Positions 1 through 9,354 are shown, counted from the first letter of the stretch. The stretch is 64,000 bases of DNA from JACJXF01 sp964404825 (GCA_964404825.1 CAYOLQ010000003.1:11407-75406); one strand, 5' to 3'. A program made the numbers and translations. The notes: a model not told the origin generated them from the letters alone.

Positions 1-993
1 GATTGGAATAATGGAATTGGCGGAACACAGGAAATATGGGTATCAGATGCAGGTGATTATTTCGCCACCGTAAGTAACGGGCAGTGTGAAACTCAGTCGC
101 CCGTCCTTTCGCTCCAGATAAATGAGCCATTCAATGAAGAAAAAATCTGTATGGTAACAGTAGATCCTACCAGCGGTAAAAACATGATTGTATGGGAACG
201 TACTTCGGATATGGGAATCGAATCATACAATATTTATAAGCTTTTTGGGAATATATACGTTCCAATCGGCAACGTATCTGCTTTGGAAATATCAGAATAT
301 ATCGACTATAATTCCAGTCCTAATGCCCTTGCTGCCCGTTATGCAATTTCATCAATCGACACCTGCGGGAATGAATCGGCTAAAAGCGAATACCATCAGA
401 CTATTCACCTGGGAGCATCTGAGGGAATCCAACCAAATACTGTTGTGCTTGACTGGACGAACTACATTGATGAGAGCAAAATCTGGCAACCTGAATGGTA
501 TTATATTTACGGTGGGAATGACCCTTCAAGACTGACTCTGCTGGATTCGGTATCAAATGTTTTTACTGCGTGGAACGATCTTAATCCACAGGATAAAAGA
601 TATTATCAGATCCTTATAAAAAAATCAAGCCCATGTGTTCCAAAAGAATTGAACGGGAAAAAAGCAAGTTCAAAAGGTGGGCCTTATGTGCATTCGCTTT
701 CGAATCTTGAGGATAACCGATTGCAGGGAACAGGTATAAATACGAATCTTACCAATATGGATATCGCAATTTATCCGAACCCACTTCAAACCGAATCCAG
801 AATAAACTGGAGAAACCCTGAAGGAACAGACTTTGAACTTTTAATTTATGATCTTAAAGGAACTCTAATGCGAACAGAATCTGGATTAAATTCTGAAGAA
901 TATCTTATTATGAGAGAAAATCTGGTTCCGGGATGTTATATTCTAGAATTGAGAGGAAAAAACACTTTGAGGGGGAGGCTTATGGTTGAATAG
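1..993 (+). CDS. T9SS type A sorting-domain protein, 5' end outside window
   Basis: The frame is open from base 1, so the gene starts upstream; 330 residues are visible. The first ~45 read like the end of an Ig/PKD-like repeat (YFATVSNGQCET). A middle part resembles fibronectin-type folds (DPTSGKNMIVWERTS). The last ~75 residues (IAIYPNPLQTESRINW to GRLMVE) are a type A T9SS sorting domain, which in this family directs export across the outer membrane and is then cleaved. The linker GGPYVHSLSNLEDNRL and the tail recur almost unchanged in the protein at 2781-3758, so the two are paralogues. Cell-surface or secreted location is inferred from the tail. The actual function is unknown. Confidence 0.85.
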   Translation, partial: DWNNGIGGTQEIWVSDAGDYFATVSNGQCETQSPVLSLQINEPFNEEKICMVTVDPTSGKNMIVWERTSDMGIESYNIYKLFGNIYVPIGNVSALEISEYIDYNSSPNALAARYAISSIDTCGNESAKSEYHQTIHLGASEGIQPNTVVLDWTNYIDESKIWQPEWYYIYGGNDPSRLTLLDSVSNVFTAWNDLNPQDKRYYQILIKKSSPCVPKELNGKKASSKGGPYVHSLSNLEDNRLQGTGINTNLTNMDIAIYPNPLQTESRINWRNPEGTDFELLIYDLKGTLMRTESGLNSEEYLIMRENLVPGCYILELRGKNTLRGRLMVE

Positions 994-1071
994 ATCATTT
1001 GGAAAATGGTTTAAGTTAGTTTAATTTTATTTTGAATTGATATCAATAAGATTGAACAATAACTTATCGGC

Positions 1072-2724
1072 ATGAAAAAGAAATATCTTTTTTTAATCCA
1101 GATGATTTTAATTGCACTGACAATTAATACTCAGGCTCAAAATGTTGAATGTGTAGGTAATTCTATTAAAATACCCTTAATAGGATATAAAGATGGAATT
1201 ATTCAATGGCAATTTTCAACCAATGGAGCGGATTGGCAAGATCTTTCAGGCTATACCTCGCAAGAACTTAACCTGATAGTAACGGAAACAGGATATTTTC
1301 GGGCAAATGTCAAATATGGTAATTGCAGCTATTATTCAGAAATTACCTTAATTAATGTGTACCCAGAGCCTACTTCTGCAAATGCAGGTAACGACACAAC
1401 CATATACACAGAATCTACCAATGTGACACTGGAAGCCAATAGTCCAGTTTCAGGAACAGGCCAATGGTCCATAATTTCAGGTGGCAACGGAAGTTTTTCC
1501 GATATAAACAATCCTGCTAGCAGCTTTACCGGAACGCAATGCACTGATTATATTCTAAGGTGGACTATTTCAACCGCATGCAAAAGCTCAACCGATGATG
1601 TAACTGTTGGATTCCATGCAATTCCCACAGTAGCTTCAGCCGGACCCGACACAACAATAAATACTGCGTCTACAATTGTGATTCTGAAAGCCAATAATCC
1701 TCTTTCAGGAACAGGTCAATGGTCCATAATTTCCGGTGGCAACGGAAGTTTTTCCGATATAAACAATCCTGCATCCAGCTTTACCGGAACACAATGCACT
1801 GATTATGTTTTAGTATGGACAATTTCAACGGCATGCAACAGCTCAGCAGATAATGTAAATATTGGATTCCATGCAGTTCCCACTGTTGCTTCAGCCGGAA
1901 CTGATCAGAGTATTTACAGTGGTTCAACGACTACAACTTTAAGCGGAAATTCTCCAATAGTTGGTTCCGGTTCGTGGACCGTTATGCAAGGTATCAATGG
2001 CGCTTTCACAAACCCCTCCGTTGCGAATACTTCATTTACAGGTCTTTACGATACAAAATACGTATTAAGATGGACCATCTCGACGGCCTGCAACAGTACA
2101 ACCGATGATGTTAAAATTGATATTTACAATCCATCAAACATTGTTCTTGATATTTCCGGCAATATTTATCCAATTGTAACTATTGGCTCCCAGGTTTGGA
2201 TGGCCGAAAACCTCAGGACTATAAAATTCGACGATGGCACTGGAATTCCCTCTGTCACAAATCAGGATGTTTGGCTCGACCTCACAACTCCCGCATATTG
2301 CTGGTATAATAATGACTCTGTTTCTTATAAATCATCATATGGTGCTCTGTATAATGGTTATGCTGTATATACTGGCAAGATTTGTCCCACCGGATGGCGC
2401 GTTCCAAGCAATGCAGACTGGACCACCTTAGAAACATACCTTGGAGGTTCGAGTCTTGCAGGGGGAAAACTTAAAGAAACGGGGACAAGCCATTGGATTA
2501 GCCCGAACACAGGTGCTTCCAATGTGACAGGTTTTACCGCGCTGCCTGGAGGATATTCTGGTGGAGGTTTCTATAATCTGAGTTTATGGGGATATTGGTG
2601 GAGCTATCCTGCCGGAGGCATAGGTAGTGCGACTCCCCGCGTAATGAACTATATGGATCGGGGACTTTCCAATGCCATAGACAACAAGTATATTGGATTC
2701 TCTGTTCGCTGCCTTAAAAACTAA
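1072..2724 (+). CDS. Secreted FISUMP-domain protein with three 85-residue PKD-like repeats
   Basis: 550 residues beginning with a signal peptide (about 1-22, ending TQAQ). Residues about 23-99 look like an Ig-like domain. Three tandem repeats of 85 residues follow at about 100-184, 185-269 and 270-350, each with a GSGxW..xxGxxGxF core and an RWTISTAC segment. From about residue 352 there is a Fibrobacter succinogenes major paralogous (FISUMP) domain: VTIGSQVWMAENLRT, CPTGWRVPSNADWTTLE and the closing GFSVRCLKN. FISUMP domains occur in secreted lipoproteins and adhesin-like proteins of unknown activity. No T9SS tail is present, unlike both neighbours. Probably exported to periplasm or surface. 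The function is not known. Confidence 0.85.
   Translation: MKKKYLFLIQMILIALTINTQAQNVECVGNSIKIPLIGYKDGIIQWQFSTNGADWQDLSGYTSQELNLIVTETGYFRANVKYGNCSYYSEITLINVYPEPTSANAGNDTTIYTESTNVTLEANSPVSGTGQWSIISGGNGSFSDINNPASSFTGTQCTDYILRWTISTACKSSTDDVTVGFHAIPTVASAGPDTTINTASTIVILKANNPLSGTGQWSIISGGNGSFSDINNPASSFTGTQCTDYVLVWTISTACNSSADNVNIGFHAVPTVASAGTDQSIYSGSTTTTLSGNSPIVGSGSWTVMQGINGAFTNPSVANTSFTGLYDTKYVLRWTISTACNSTTDDVKIDIYNPSNIVLDISGNIYPIVTIGSQVWMAENLRTIKFDDGTGIPSVTNQDVWLDLTTPAYCWYNNDSVSYKSSYGALYNGYAVYTGKICPTGWRVPSNADWTTLETYLGGSSLAGGKLKETGTSHWISPNTGASNVTGFTALPGGYSGGGFYNLSLWGYWWSYPAGGIGSATPRVMNYMDRGLSNAIDNKYIGFSVRCLKN
1369..2127 (+). repeat. Three tandem 255-bp coding repeats
   Basis: Units begin near 1369, 1624 and 1879. 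Units one and two are almost identical over about 100 bp (for example from 1451 and from 1706, exactly 255 bp apart), while unit three has diverged. The pattern suggests a recent duplication or gene conversion of the first two units inside the secreted repeat protein. Confidence 0.85.
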
Positions 2725-2780
2725 ATTCATAAATAATTATCCGGCTAAAACAGTCTTTCAAACCATTAAAATTCTAACCC

Positions 2781-3758
2781 ATGATTCAGTCTAAATCACT
2801 AAAGCCGATATTCCTTATTGCAATTATATGCATTGAATCATATTCCATAGGTCAAAATATTTATCCAGTAAATATTCTGCAGCCAGATCCTATTCAAACA
2901 CCTTCCATTTGCATGGTTCTGACGGATCCGGAAACTGAAAAAAATATGGTAATATGGGAAAAAGCACCTAATCCGGTTATAGAAAGATATCAGGTTTGGA
3001 AGGTTGCCGGTACAGATTATTCGCTTGTTTCTGAAATAATGGAAAACGATACTGCAGTAATTGTAGATTGGAATTCAAAACCCAGGACTAAAACTGACGC
3101 ATATGTTCTGGTTTCCATTGATAGTTGCGGGAACGCAACTGAGAAAAGCGAATGGCATAAACCTTTCTTTCTTCAGTCAAATATTGGTTTAAATGATGTA
3201 ATAAACCTCAATTGGCAACCCTATCTGGTGGATAATAATGAATTTATATTTAAATCCATTGTTATATACAGGGGAACTGACTCCACTGTGCTGGTTGCAA
3301 TTGACACAGTTTCAGCCGGAATTGGATCAACCTCTTATACGGATGAAGATCCTCCTTTAAACGTAAATGTTTATTACCGTATTGGAGGAGAAAAAGAAAC
3401 TCCGTGTGATCCAAATAACCTTGAAGGTAAAAAAGGTAAGGGAGGTCCATACGTACATTCACTTTCCAACCTGGAGGATAACCGTCTCGGGAATACAGGG
3501 CTAACCTCTGGTCCCTGTTCGAATTCTCTGCGAATTTATCCTAATCCAATTAAAACAAATACAAAATTAAGCTGGAATAACCCTGAAGGAACGAGTTTCG
3601 ACCTATACCTCTACGATCTGAAAGGGACACTTATCCGTGCTGAATATGGCCTGGTATCTGAAGAATTCCTTCTTAAACGTAATAATCTTTCGTCGGGATA
3701 TTATCTCATCGAACTACGGGGAAAGAAAATATTTCGCGGCAGACTTATGGTTGAATAA
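2781..3758 (+). CDS. T9SS type A sorting-domain protein
   Basis: 325 residues with an N-terminal signal peptide (to about residue 25, SYSIGQ). A central region with fibronectin-like strands contains ETEKNMVIWEKAPN, which matches the paralogue at 1-993. The type A T9SS C-terminal domain starts near LRIYPNPIKTNTKLSW and ends GRLMVE. The block GGPYVHSLSNLEDNRL is identical in both paralogues. This copy is complete and shorter, apparently lacking most upstream repeats of the first. Expected to be secreted through T9SS and attached to the surface or released. The substrate or partner is unknown. Confidence 0.85.
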   Translation: MIQSKSLKPIFLIAIICIESYSIGQNIYPVNILQPDPIQTPSICMVLTDPETEKNMVIWEKAPNPVIERYQVWKVAGTDYSLVSEIMENDTAVIVDWNSKPRTKTDAYVLVSIDSCGNATEKSEWHKPFFLQSNIGLNDVINLNWQPYLVDNNEFIFKSIVIYRGTDSTVLVAIDTVSAGIGSTSYTDEDPPLNVNVYYRIGGEKETPCDPNNLEGKKGKGGPYVHSLSNLEDNRLGNTGLTSGPCSNSLRIYPNPIKTNTKLSWNNPEGTSFDLYLYDLKGTLIRAEYGLVSEEFLLKRNNLSSGYYLIELRGKKIFRGRLMVE

Positions 3759-3824
3759 GACATTCACACTTTTCTTTCGTCAAAAAGAATTTGAAAACAA
3801 TTTTTATTTGACTTAGATTTCCCG

Positions 3825-3871
3825 ATTAAAACCTGAGAATGTATCCTTTTTTATCATTTTCAGGTTTTAAT
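3825..3871. terminator. Inverted repeat, likely transcription terminator
   Basis: Perfect 12-bp arms ATTAAAACCTGA (3825-3836) and TCAGGTTTTAAT (3860-3871) are separated by 23 nt that include a T-run. It lies in the gap between the T9SS protein ending at 3758 and the next gene at 3926, so it probably ends the upstream transcript. Confidence 0.5.
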
Positions 3872-3925
3872 TTGGAATTTTCGTTAAAGGTGCGGCGTCA
3901 GCACTTTAATCACTGACAGTGTAAA

Positions 3926-5023
3926 ATGAAAACTTTTCTTTTTTTCATATTTCTGATCTCCTTTTCTTTGTTAAATGCCCAGGAAACGCAACAGACTCTT
4001 TCAGAAAAGGACTCTTCCACTTACATTATCAGACTAAATGATAATACCAGCCTTTCAGGGAAAATTCTTGAAAGGACAAACAACGAGATTATTTTTCAGG
4101 ATATTACTATCGGGAAAGTTACAATCCCTCTGAGTAAAATTGAAAAAATGACAAAACTTTCCGGTGAACAGCTTTGTATTCTTACGACGAATGACGGTAA
4201 AACCTTCACTGGTCTGCTTCTATACCAAAACGATGAAGAAGCAACAATCCGCACAGAAAGTTTAGGTGAGATAACCATTGCAAATAACAAAATAAGGGAA
4301 ATCAAACCCATTGAGAAGGAACAGATGGTAAACGGGAGGTATTATTTCACCAATCCCCACCCTACCCGTTATTTTTTCGGGCCTTCAGCCATCCCCTTAA
4401 AGAAAAATGAAGGATACTATCAGAATGCGTATATACTTGCAAACAGTGTTCAGATTGGTGTTTCCGATAATTTTTCAATGGGAGGCGGTATAGTAATTCC
4501 ATTTTTGTTTTTTGTTACACCTAAAGTAGGTGTAAAGATTGCTGAAAAGGTTTATGTAGGAGGAGGATTGCTCGCAGCAACAACAATTTCCGCCGATATG
4601 CCATTTGGCATTGCAGTTGGGTATGGAACTTTCACGTATGGTACCACTGAACACAGTTTCTCTGTAAATGCAGGATGGGGTGCAGTGAAGGAAGAGAATT
4701 ATAATTATACGACCAGTTCATCTAATACTGATTGGAAAATGGCTAAAAAACCTATGTTCTCTTTATCGGGAATGGTGCGGGTTGCCCCAAGAGTAGCTCT
4801 TATTACTGAAAACTGGTTTTTTGCCGGGAAGAAATACGATTACAATTCCCCTTATGATCCGGTAACGTATGAATACGATTTTGAATATAAATATTTCTCT
4901 GTTATCACTATGGGATTCCGACTTATGGGCGAAAAAAATTCATTCGATATTGCTGTTGCTTTTCCTTCGATAGATGGAAGTACCATGGGAATTCCTTATA
5001 TTGACTACGTTTATAAGTTTTGA
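3926..5023 (+). CDS. Secreted/outer-membrane protein of unknown function
   Basis: 365 residues with a clear signal peptide (MKTFLFFIFLISFSLLNAQ). Residues about 30-130 hold two similar short beta units: NTSLSGKILERTNNEIIFQD..KVTIPLSKI and KTFTGLLLYQNDEEATIRTE..EITIANNKI. The remaining ~230 residues alternate aromatic and small residues (VGGGLLAATTISADMPFGIAVGYGTFTYG), typical of a small beta-barrel. I infer an outer-membrane barrel with a periplasmic beta domain. No enzyme motif is visible. It stands alone between a hairpin upstream and a repeat region downstream. Confidence 0.7.
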   Translation: MKTFLFFIFLISFSLLNAQETQQTLSEKDSSTYIIRLNDNTSLSGKILERTNNEIIFQDITIGKVTIPLSKIEKMTKLSGEQLCILTTNDGKTFTGLLLYQNDEEATIRTESLGEITIANNKIREIKPIEKEQMVNGRYYFTNPHPTRYFFGPSAIPLKKNEGYYQNAYILANSVQIGVSDNFSMGGGIVIPFLFFVTPKVGVKIAEKVYVGGGLLAATTISADMPFGIAVGYGTFTYGTTEHSFSVNAGWGAVKEENYNYTTSSSNTDWKMAKKPMFSLSGMVRVAPRVALITENWFFAGKKYDYNSPYDPVTYEYDFEYKYFSVITMGFRLMGEKNSFDIAVAFPSIDGSTMGIPYIDYVYKF

Positions 5024-5031
5024 TATATTTC

Positions 5032-5241
5032 ACGCAAAGAGGGCGAAAAGGTTAAGCGCAAGGGCGCGAGGGCGCGAAGCTTTGCTCCGCTGAAGCTACG
5101 CGAAAGCGGGGGATGCGCAATTGAAAAAATTGAATAAGAATTTAAAGCGTCAAAGAATCATAAATAAAGAATGTTTAAAAAGATAAATAGCAAATTTTGC
5201 GTTTTTCTTTGCGTCTTGGCGCCCTTACGCTTAATCTTCTC
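5032..5241. repeat. Imperfect inverted repeat rich in CGCAAAG/GGGCGC
   Basis: The left part (5045-5067, GAAAAGGTTAAGCGCAAGGG..) and the right part (5219-5241) are near-perfect reverse complements about 150 bp apart, surrounded by more CGCAAAG and GGCGCGA units. A related tract occurs at 63200-63220. It fills the 260-bp space between two genes and looks like a dispersed intergenic repeat. No ORF is visible. Confidence 0.6.
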
Positions 5242-5283
5242 ATCTTAACGAATATTAACTCAATTAAATAGTATCCTTTTTCA

Positions 5284-6924
5284 ATGAAAAACATTTCTCT
5301 CTCTGCCCTGATTTTCCTGCTTCTTCTTTTCAACCAATGCACCACAAAAATGGAGGCCGATCTCATAATTACCAATGCCAGAGTTTATACTGTAGATCCT
5401 GCGTTTTCAGTTACTGAAGCATTTGCTGTCGGAAAAGGAAAAATTCTGGCAACCGGAACCACTAAGGAGATTCTGAAAGCATTTAAATCTGATTCGATTC
5501 TCGATTTAAACGGCAAAACAGTTTATCCCGGTTTTATTGATGCACACTGTCATTTTTACGGATATGGAGCAGGTCTCCGTGAAGCCAATCTAAGTGAATC
5601 AAAATCATTCGATGAAGTTTTGCAAAAACTGGTTGAACATTCCAAAACACAGGAATTTACCTGGTTACTTGGCCGGGGTTGGGATCAGAACGACTGGCCG
5701 GTAAAAGAATTCCCGGAAAAAACAGAATTGGATAAGTTATTTCCTGATATTCCGGTTTTGCTGGTCCGTATCGACGGTCATGCAGCACTTGCCAACCAAA
5801 AAGCTCTGGATCTTGCAGGAATAACTCTGGAAACCCAGCTGACGGGAGGTACCTTCGTCAGGAAAAACGGGAAACTTACCGGATTACTTATCGATATGGC
5901 TGTGGATAAGGTCCGCGGCGCAATACCCCCCCCATCTGCATCTGAAATTTCCAGAGCCCTTTTAACAGCTCAGGATAATTGTTTTGCTGTGGGACTCACC
6001 TCTGTCCACGATGCGGGTCTTGATATAGATGTAATTGAAACCATAAAATCACTTAACACCGATGGCAAACTTTCAATGCGGATTTATGCCATGTTAACTC
6101 CGACTCCTGAAAACCTTGCAAAATATTTAACTCAGGGGATTTTCAAAACCGATTTTTTAAATATCCGATCCGTTAAATTATATGCCGACGGGGCTCTTGG
6201 ATCAAGAGGTGCGCGAATGATTGAACCTTTTTCAGACGATCATTCAAATTACGGGCTATGGCTTACATCCCCTGAAAACATAAAAAAAATGGCAGTTATG
6301 GCCGATTCATTCGGATACCAGGTAAATACACATTGCATTGGAGACAAGGCCAACAGCGAAATTCTTAAAATTTATTCGGAAGTTCTGGTTTCAAAAAACG
6401 ATAAGCGCTGGAGGATTGAACACGCTCAGGTTGTAAGTGAAGAAGACATGAAGATGTTCGGGGAATTCAATATTGTTCCTTCGGTGCAGCCTACACATGC
6501 AACATCAGATATGTACTGGGCTGAAGAGCGTCTAGGAAAAGAGAGAATGAAGGGAGCCTATGCTTATAAAAGTTTGTTAGGTCAGAACGGATGGATCCCT
6601 TTGGGAAGTGATTTCCCTGTAGAAAGCATCAATCCTGTTTATGGTTTCTTTGCAGCTTCGGTTCGTAAGGATTTACAAATGTTTCCATCTTCGGGTTTCA
6701 GAAACGAAGAAGCACTAACAAGGGAAGAGGCTATGCGGGGAATGACAATCTGGGCAGCCAAATCAGCTTTTGAGGAAAACGAGAAAGGAAGTCTGGAACC
6801 AGGGAAATTTGCCGATTTTGTGGTTTGCGACCTGGATATCATGACCGCACCAGAAACGGATATAGCCGGTTTAATAGTTGAACAAACCTGGCTGGGTGGC
6901 ACTAAAGTTTATTCAGGAAAATAA
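5284..6924 (+). CDS. Amidohydrolase, YtcJ-like (amidohydrolase 3), lipoprotein
   Basis: 546 residues. The N-terminus has a lipoprotein signal with Cys19 (LLLFNQC), so the enzyme is probably membrane-anchored outside the cytoplasm. Metal-binding motifs of the amidohydrolase superfamily are present: HxH in GFIDAHCHF (His88, His90), the ADGALGSRGA strand, NTHCIGDKAN, RIEHAQVV and the late Asp in GSDFPVES. The N- and C-terminal beta-sandwich halves (LIITNARVYTV; EPGKFADFVVCD) are also there. Family members hydrolyse C-N bonds of small amides or cyclic amides. The substrate cannot be told from sequence. The length is normal for YtcJ-type proteins. No operon partner is seen. Confidence 0.88.
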   Translation: MKNISLSALIFLLLLFNQCTTKMEADLIITNARVYTVDPAFSVTEAFAVGKGKILATGTTKEILKAFKSDSILDLNGKTVYPGFIDAHCHFYGYGAGLREANLSESKSFDEVLQKLVEHSKTQEFTWLLGRGWDQNDWPVKEFPEKTELDKLFPDIPVLLVRIDGHAALANQKALDLAGITLETQLTGGTFVRKNGKLTGLLIDMAVDKVRGAIPPPSASEISRALLTAQDNCFAVGLTSVHDAGLDIDVIETIKSLNTDGKLSMRIYAMLTPTPENLAKYLTQGIFKTDFLNIRSVKLYADGALGSRGARMIEPFSDDHSNYGLWLTSPENIKKMAVMADSFGYQVNTHCIGDKANSEILKIYSEVLVSKNDKRWRIEHAQVVSEEDMKMFGEFNIVPSVQPTHATSDMYWAEERLGKERMKGAYAYKSLLGQNGWIPLGSDFPVESINPVYGFFAASVRKDLQMFPSSGFRNEEALTREEAMRGMTIWAAKSAFEENEKGSLEPGKFADFVVCDLDIMTAPETDIAGLIVEQTWLGGTKVYSGK

Positions 6925-6967
6925 GGAAACCCGGGCAAATGGATAAACTTGGTACTGTTTAGATTTT

Positions 6968-7510
6968 CTAATTCAGAGCGAAAGAAAAACCTCCGCCGAA
7001 AATCCCCGGAGCGAATTCGACAAGTGGTAAATCGCCCTCCAGTATGAAACGCGTTCTGGGTGATAAATATATTTTCATTCCAAGCGGGAGCCAGAAAAAA
7101 CGATCATTATTTATATTAAAATTAAAATCCGCATCAAGTCCTGTGAATAATGTAAGGCGCGTGTTTATGGTAAAACCTGCGGCCAGACCGGCATCCAGAC
7201 CATAGTTTTTCAATCCGTGAGCTCCTGCATAAACAGACACATCCATATTCCGGTTACTTTTTAAATACCATTCCAAATCGGCTCCCACATAGTCAGCACC
7301 TTCGAATACTCCGTATTTAATATTCATATCCATTCGTCTGACAATACCATATCCCCCGCGAAAATATACACCAGGCAATTTTTTTTCCAGAACCGGATTA
7401 ATACCGGCTGTGAATTTTCCGGGACGCAAAATTTTACCGTCATTATATGTCTGGGAAAAAAGAGGAAATTGAATTGCAAAAATGAAGAGAAAAATTAAAA
7501 TTTTTTTCAT
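6968..7510 (-). CDS. Small outer-membrane beta-barrel-like protein
   Basis: 180 residues with a signal peptide (MKKILIFLFIFAIQFPLFSQ). The mature part is built of amphipathic strands (VYFRGGYGIVRRMDMNIKYGVF, ADLEWYLKSNRNMDVSVYAGAHG) and ends in LVEFAPGIFGGGFSFALN, with a barrel-type aromatic near the C-terminus. No named family is recognised. It lies 90 bp downstream of the TolC gene on the same strand and could be the last gene of the efflux operon or independent. Confidence 0.65.
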   Translation of the reverse strand: MKKILIFLFIFAIQFPLFSQTYNDGKILRPGKFTAGINPVLEKKLPGVYFRGGYGIVRRMDMNIKYGVFEGADYVGADLEWYLKSNRNMDVSVYAGAHGLKNYGLDAGLAAGFTINTRLTLFTGLDADFNFNINNDRFFWLPLGMKIYLSPRTRFILEGDLPLVEFAPGIFGGGFSFALN

Positions 7511-7600
7511 TCAGGGGGATTTATTCCTTGCAAAAATATAAAGTCTTGTGATATATAACCTACTTGTCCGGAAATATTAACCATGAATTTAAATTCCGGC

Positions 7601-8950
7601 TCACAACTCAATGGCTTTCCCCGAATAAAAGTCAAGAATTTTAACTTTAAAAATATACTCGTATTTTGCCTGGGCAAGCTCGGAGCGGGCTTTGGAATAA
7701 TTGTTTTTTGCAATGCTGAAATCGACTGCGTTTACAAGTCCCACCTCGTATTTCTGGCGGGTATAATTAAATGCCTCTTCATTAGATTTTACAGCTTCAA
7801 GAGCCGAATTGTATTTTTCAAATGCTCCCTGAGCATCGGTGTAAGACTGCTGAATATTTTTGTACAGAATCTGTTTCTGCTGTTCGAGTCTCAATCTGGA
7901 ATCTGCGAGATTTATTTTTGCCCTGGAGATAGCGGTCTGAGTCTGATACCGATTGAAAATGGGTATGCTTACTCCGAGTGTAAGCTGACTATACTGTTTA
8001 TCCTTCAGCTGATTGATAAGCGGGTAATTATATGTTGAGTCATTCGGATTGTATGCGCCGTTCTGATATCTGGAATAATACACTCCGCTGAGATATACCT
8101 CAGGACTTCTTTCTCCTCTTTGTACAGCAAGATTCTTCTCCGAACTTTTTACCCGGTAATCAGCAGCTAATATTTCGGGCATATTTGCCATGGCGATGCT
8201 TATTACCTCATTGAAAGACGCTGGCAACTTATTATTATCTACAGAAAGATCAACAGGATGTGATACGGCAAAATTGCCGATTGAATCCAGATCAAGTAAC
8301 TGAACCAGATCTAGAACTGAAATCTGCAGACTGTTTTTGCTTATTGTAAAGTTAAGCTTTTCGGTAGCCGCCTGAGCCTGTATTTCGTACAACTGGCCCA
8401 TTGCGACATTTCCTACCTCAACAAGCTTTTTGGTTTTTTCAACCTGCAGAAGGGTCACATCATACTGACTCTTTGCTACTTCAAGTATTTCCTCATCAAA
8501 AAGAACCTGAAGATAATAATTCATAATCTGAAGAACAATATCATTCTTCGCTTTTTCAAGATCCTGTTTACTGCTCAGATATGAAAAGCGATTCTGACGA
8601 ACGGTATTAAAATTCTGAAGACCGTTGAACAGAGTAAGCTCGCTCCTTACTCCCATCGAGCCATAGGTTTGTTGAGTGTTTTCCCATCTGTAAACCTCAT
8701 CAGTATTCAGCACCCTCCCCGAGCTAAGTGAATGCTCAATACCGGCGTTAAAAGCAGGAGTAAAATTGAAGTACGACTGTGTATAATTCTTTTCAGTAAT
8801 TTCAGTTTGCAATTCTTGTCTTTTTACCTGGATGTTATTATCCAGAGCATAGTCAATACATTTTTCAAGGCTCCAGAGTTCTTTGTCCTGAGCCTGTAGG
8901 ATTGGCAGATTAATAATAGTAAGCAGGAATATGAAACTGAATTTATTCAT
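7601..8950 (-). CDS. TolC-family outer-membrane efflux protein
   Basis: Start placed at the ATG at 8950, because the signal peptide MNKFSFIFLLTIINLPILQAQ begins there; an in-frame ATG at 9031 would prefix 27 unlikely residues. The mature protein has the OEP pattern of two long coiled-coil halves (KELWSLEKCIDYALDNNIQVKRQELQ at the start; QQKQILYKNIQQSYTDAQGAFEKYNSALEAVKSNEEAFNYTRQKYEVGLVNAVDFSIAKN near the end). TolC trimers form the outer-membrane duct of tripartite exporters. The genes upstream on the same strand supply the ATPase and adaptor, so this is the outer-membrane part of that pump. Confidence 0.92.
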   Translation of the reverse strand: MNKFSFIFLLTIINLPILQAQDKELWSLEKCIDYALDNNIQVKRQELQTEITEKNYTQSYFNFTPAFNAGIEHSLSSGRVLNTDEVYRWENTQQTYGSMGVRSELTLFNGLQNFNTVRQNRFSYLSSKQDLEKAKNDIVLQIMNYYLQVLFDEEILEVAKSQYDVTLLQVEKTKKLVEVGNVAMGQLYEIQAQAATEKLNFTISKNSLQISVLDLVQLLDLDSIGNFAVSHPVDLSVDNNKLPASFNEVISIAMANMPEILAADYRVKSSEKNLAVQRGERSPEVYLSGVYYSRYQNGAYNPNDSTYNYPLINQLKDKQYSQLTLGVSIPIFNRYQTQTAISRAKINLADSRLRLEQQKQILYKNIQQSYTDAQGAFEKYNSALEAVKSNEEAFNYTRQKYEVGLVNAVDFSIAKNNYSKARSELAQAKYEYIFKVKILDFYSGKAIEL

Positions 8951-8993
8951 GTTTTTAAATGGATTACTAAGCTTGTTTATTACTTCCAGGTTA

Positions 8994-9007
8994 TTTTTTT
9001 TTTTTTT
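8994..9007. repeat. Homopolymer tract of 14 T (+ strand)
   Basis: Fourteen consecutive T at 8994-9007, which is an A-run on the coding strand of the efflux operon. It overlaps the stop codon of the 91-residue gene and lies about 45 bp upstream of the tolC-like start. Such runs are slip-prone and a common assembly error site. Confidence 0.8.
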
Positions 9008-9281
9008 ATAGTACCTGAATATTCCTTGCATTTTCAGAAGGTGTAAATATCTGAATCAGCTCCCAATGATTGTCGTAATCTCTGATAGACTTTTTGAGTC
9101 TTTCGATTCTTGCCAGAGAAACAGATACTTCATCACCTTCATGGAAAAGATCCTCATCGCTGTCCCATGCAAATGATTCCACCCTGTAATTGATAGTTTG
9201 CTTGTTTCCTCCCAAATTAAGAGTGATTTCAGCATGTTCGCTATCACCAAATCCCGGTATGGGTACACATAGATCTTTCAT
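9006..9281 (-). CDS. Small conserved-looking hypothetical protein in efflux operon
   Basis: 91 residues, no signal peptide or membrane segment. The sequence is acidic and strand-rich (VPIPGFGDSEHAEITLNLGGNKQTINYRVESFAW) with a helix (VSLARIERLKKSIRDYDNHWELIQIF). It is read in the same direction as the TolC gene and starts 55 bp upstream of it, just after the assembly gap, so it is likely co-transcribed with the pump. I do not recognise a family. A cytoplasmic accessory protein is the simplest guess. Confidence 0.6.
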   Translation of the reverse strand: MKDLCVPIPGFGDSEHAEITLNLGGNKQTINYRVESFAWDSDEDLFHEGDEVSVSLARIERLKKSIRDYDNHWELIQIFTPSENARNIQVL

Positions 9282-9354
9282 AGCTCAATGTTTTAAAATT
9301 CAACCTTAATGTAACAGACTTGACATTTCTCAGCCTGAAATTAAAAAAAATTAA

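Noticed and set aside
7583..8038. A 151-codon plus-strand ORF opposite the TolC gene
   Set aside because: Lies wholly antisense to a clear TolC coding sequence, and its translation has no family pattern.
9244..9354. Apparent C-terminal extension of the ATPase across the N gap
   Set aside because: The frame past the gap overlaps the 91-residue gene start and AT-rich spacer and is open only by chance; the gap length is arbitrary.
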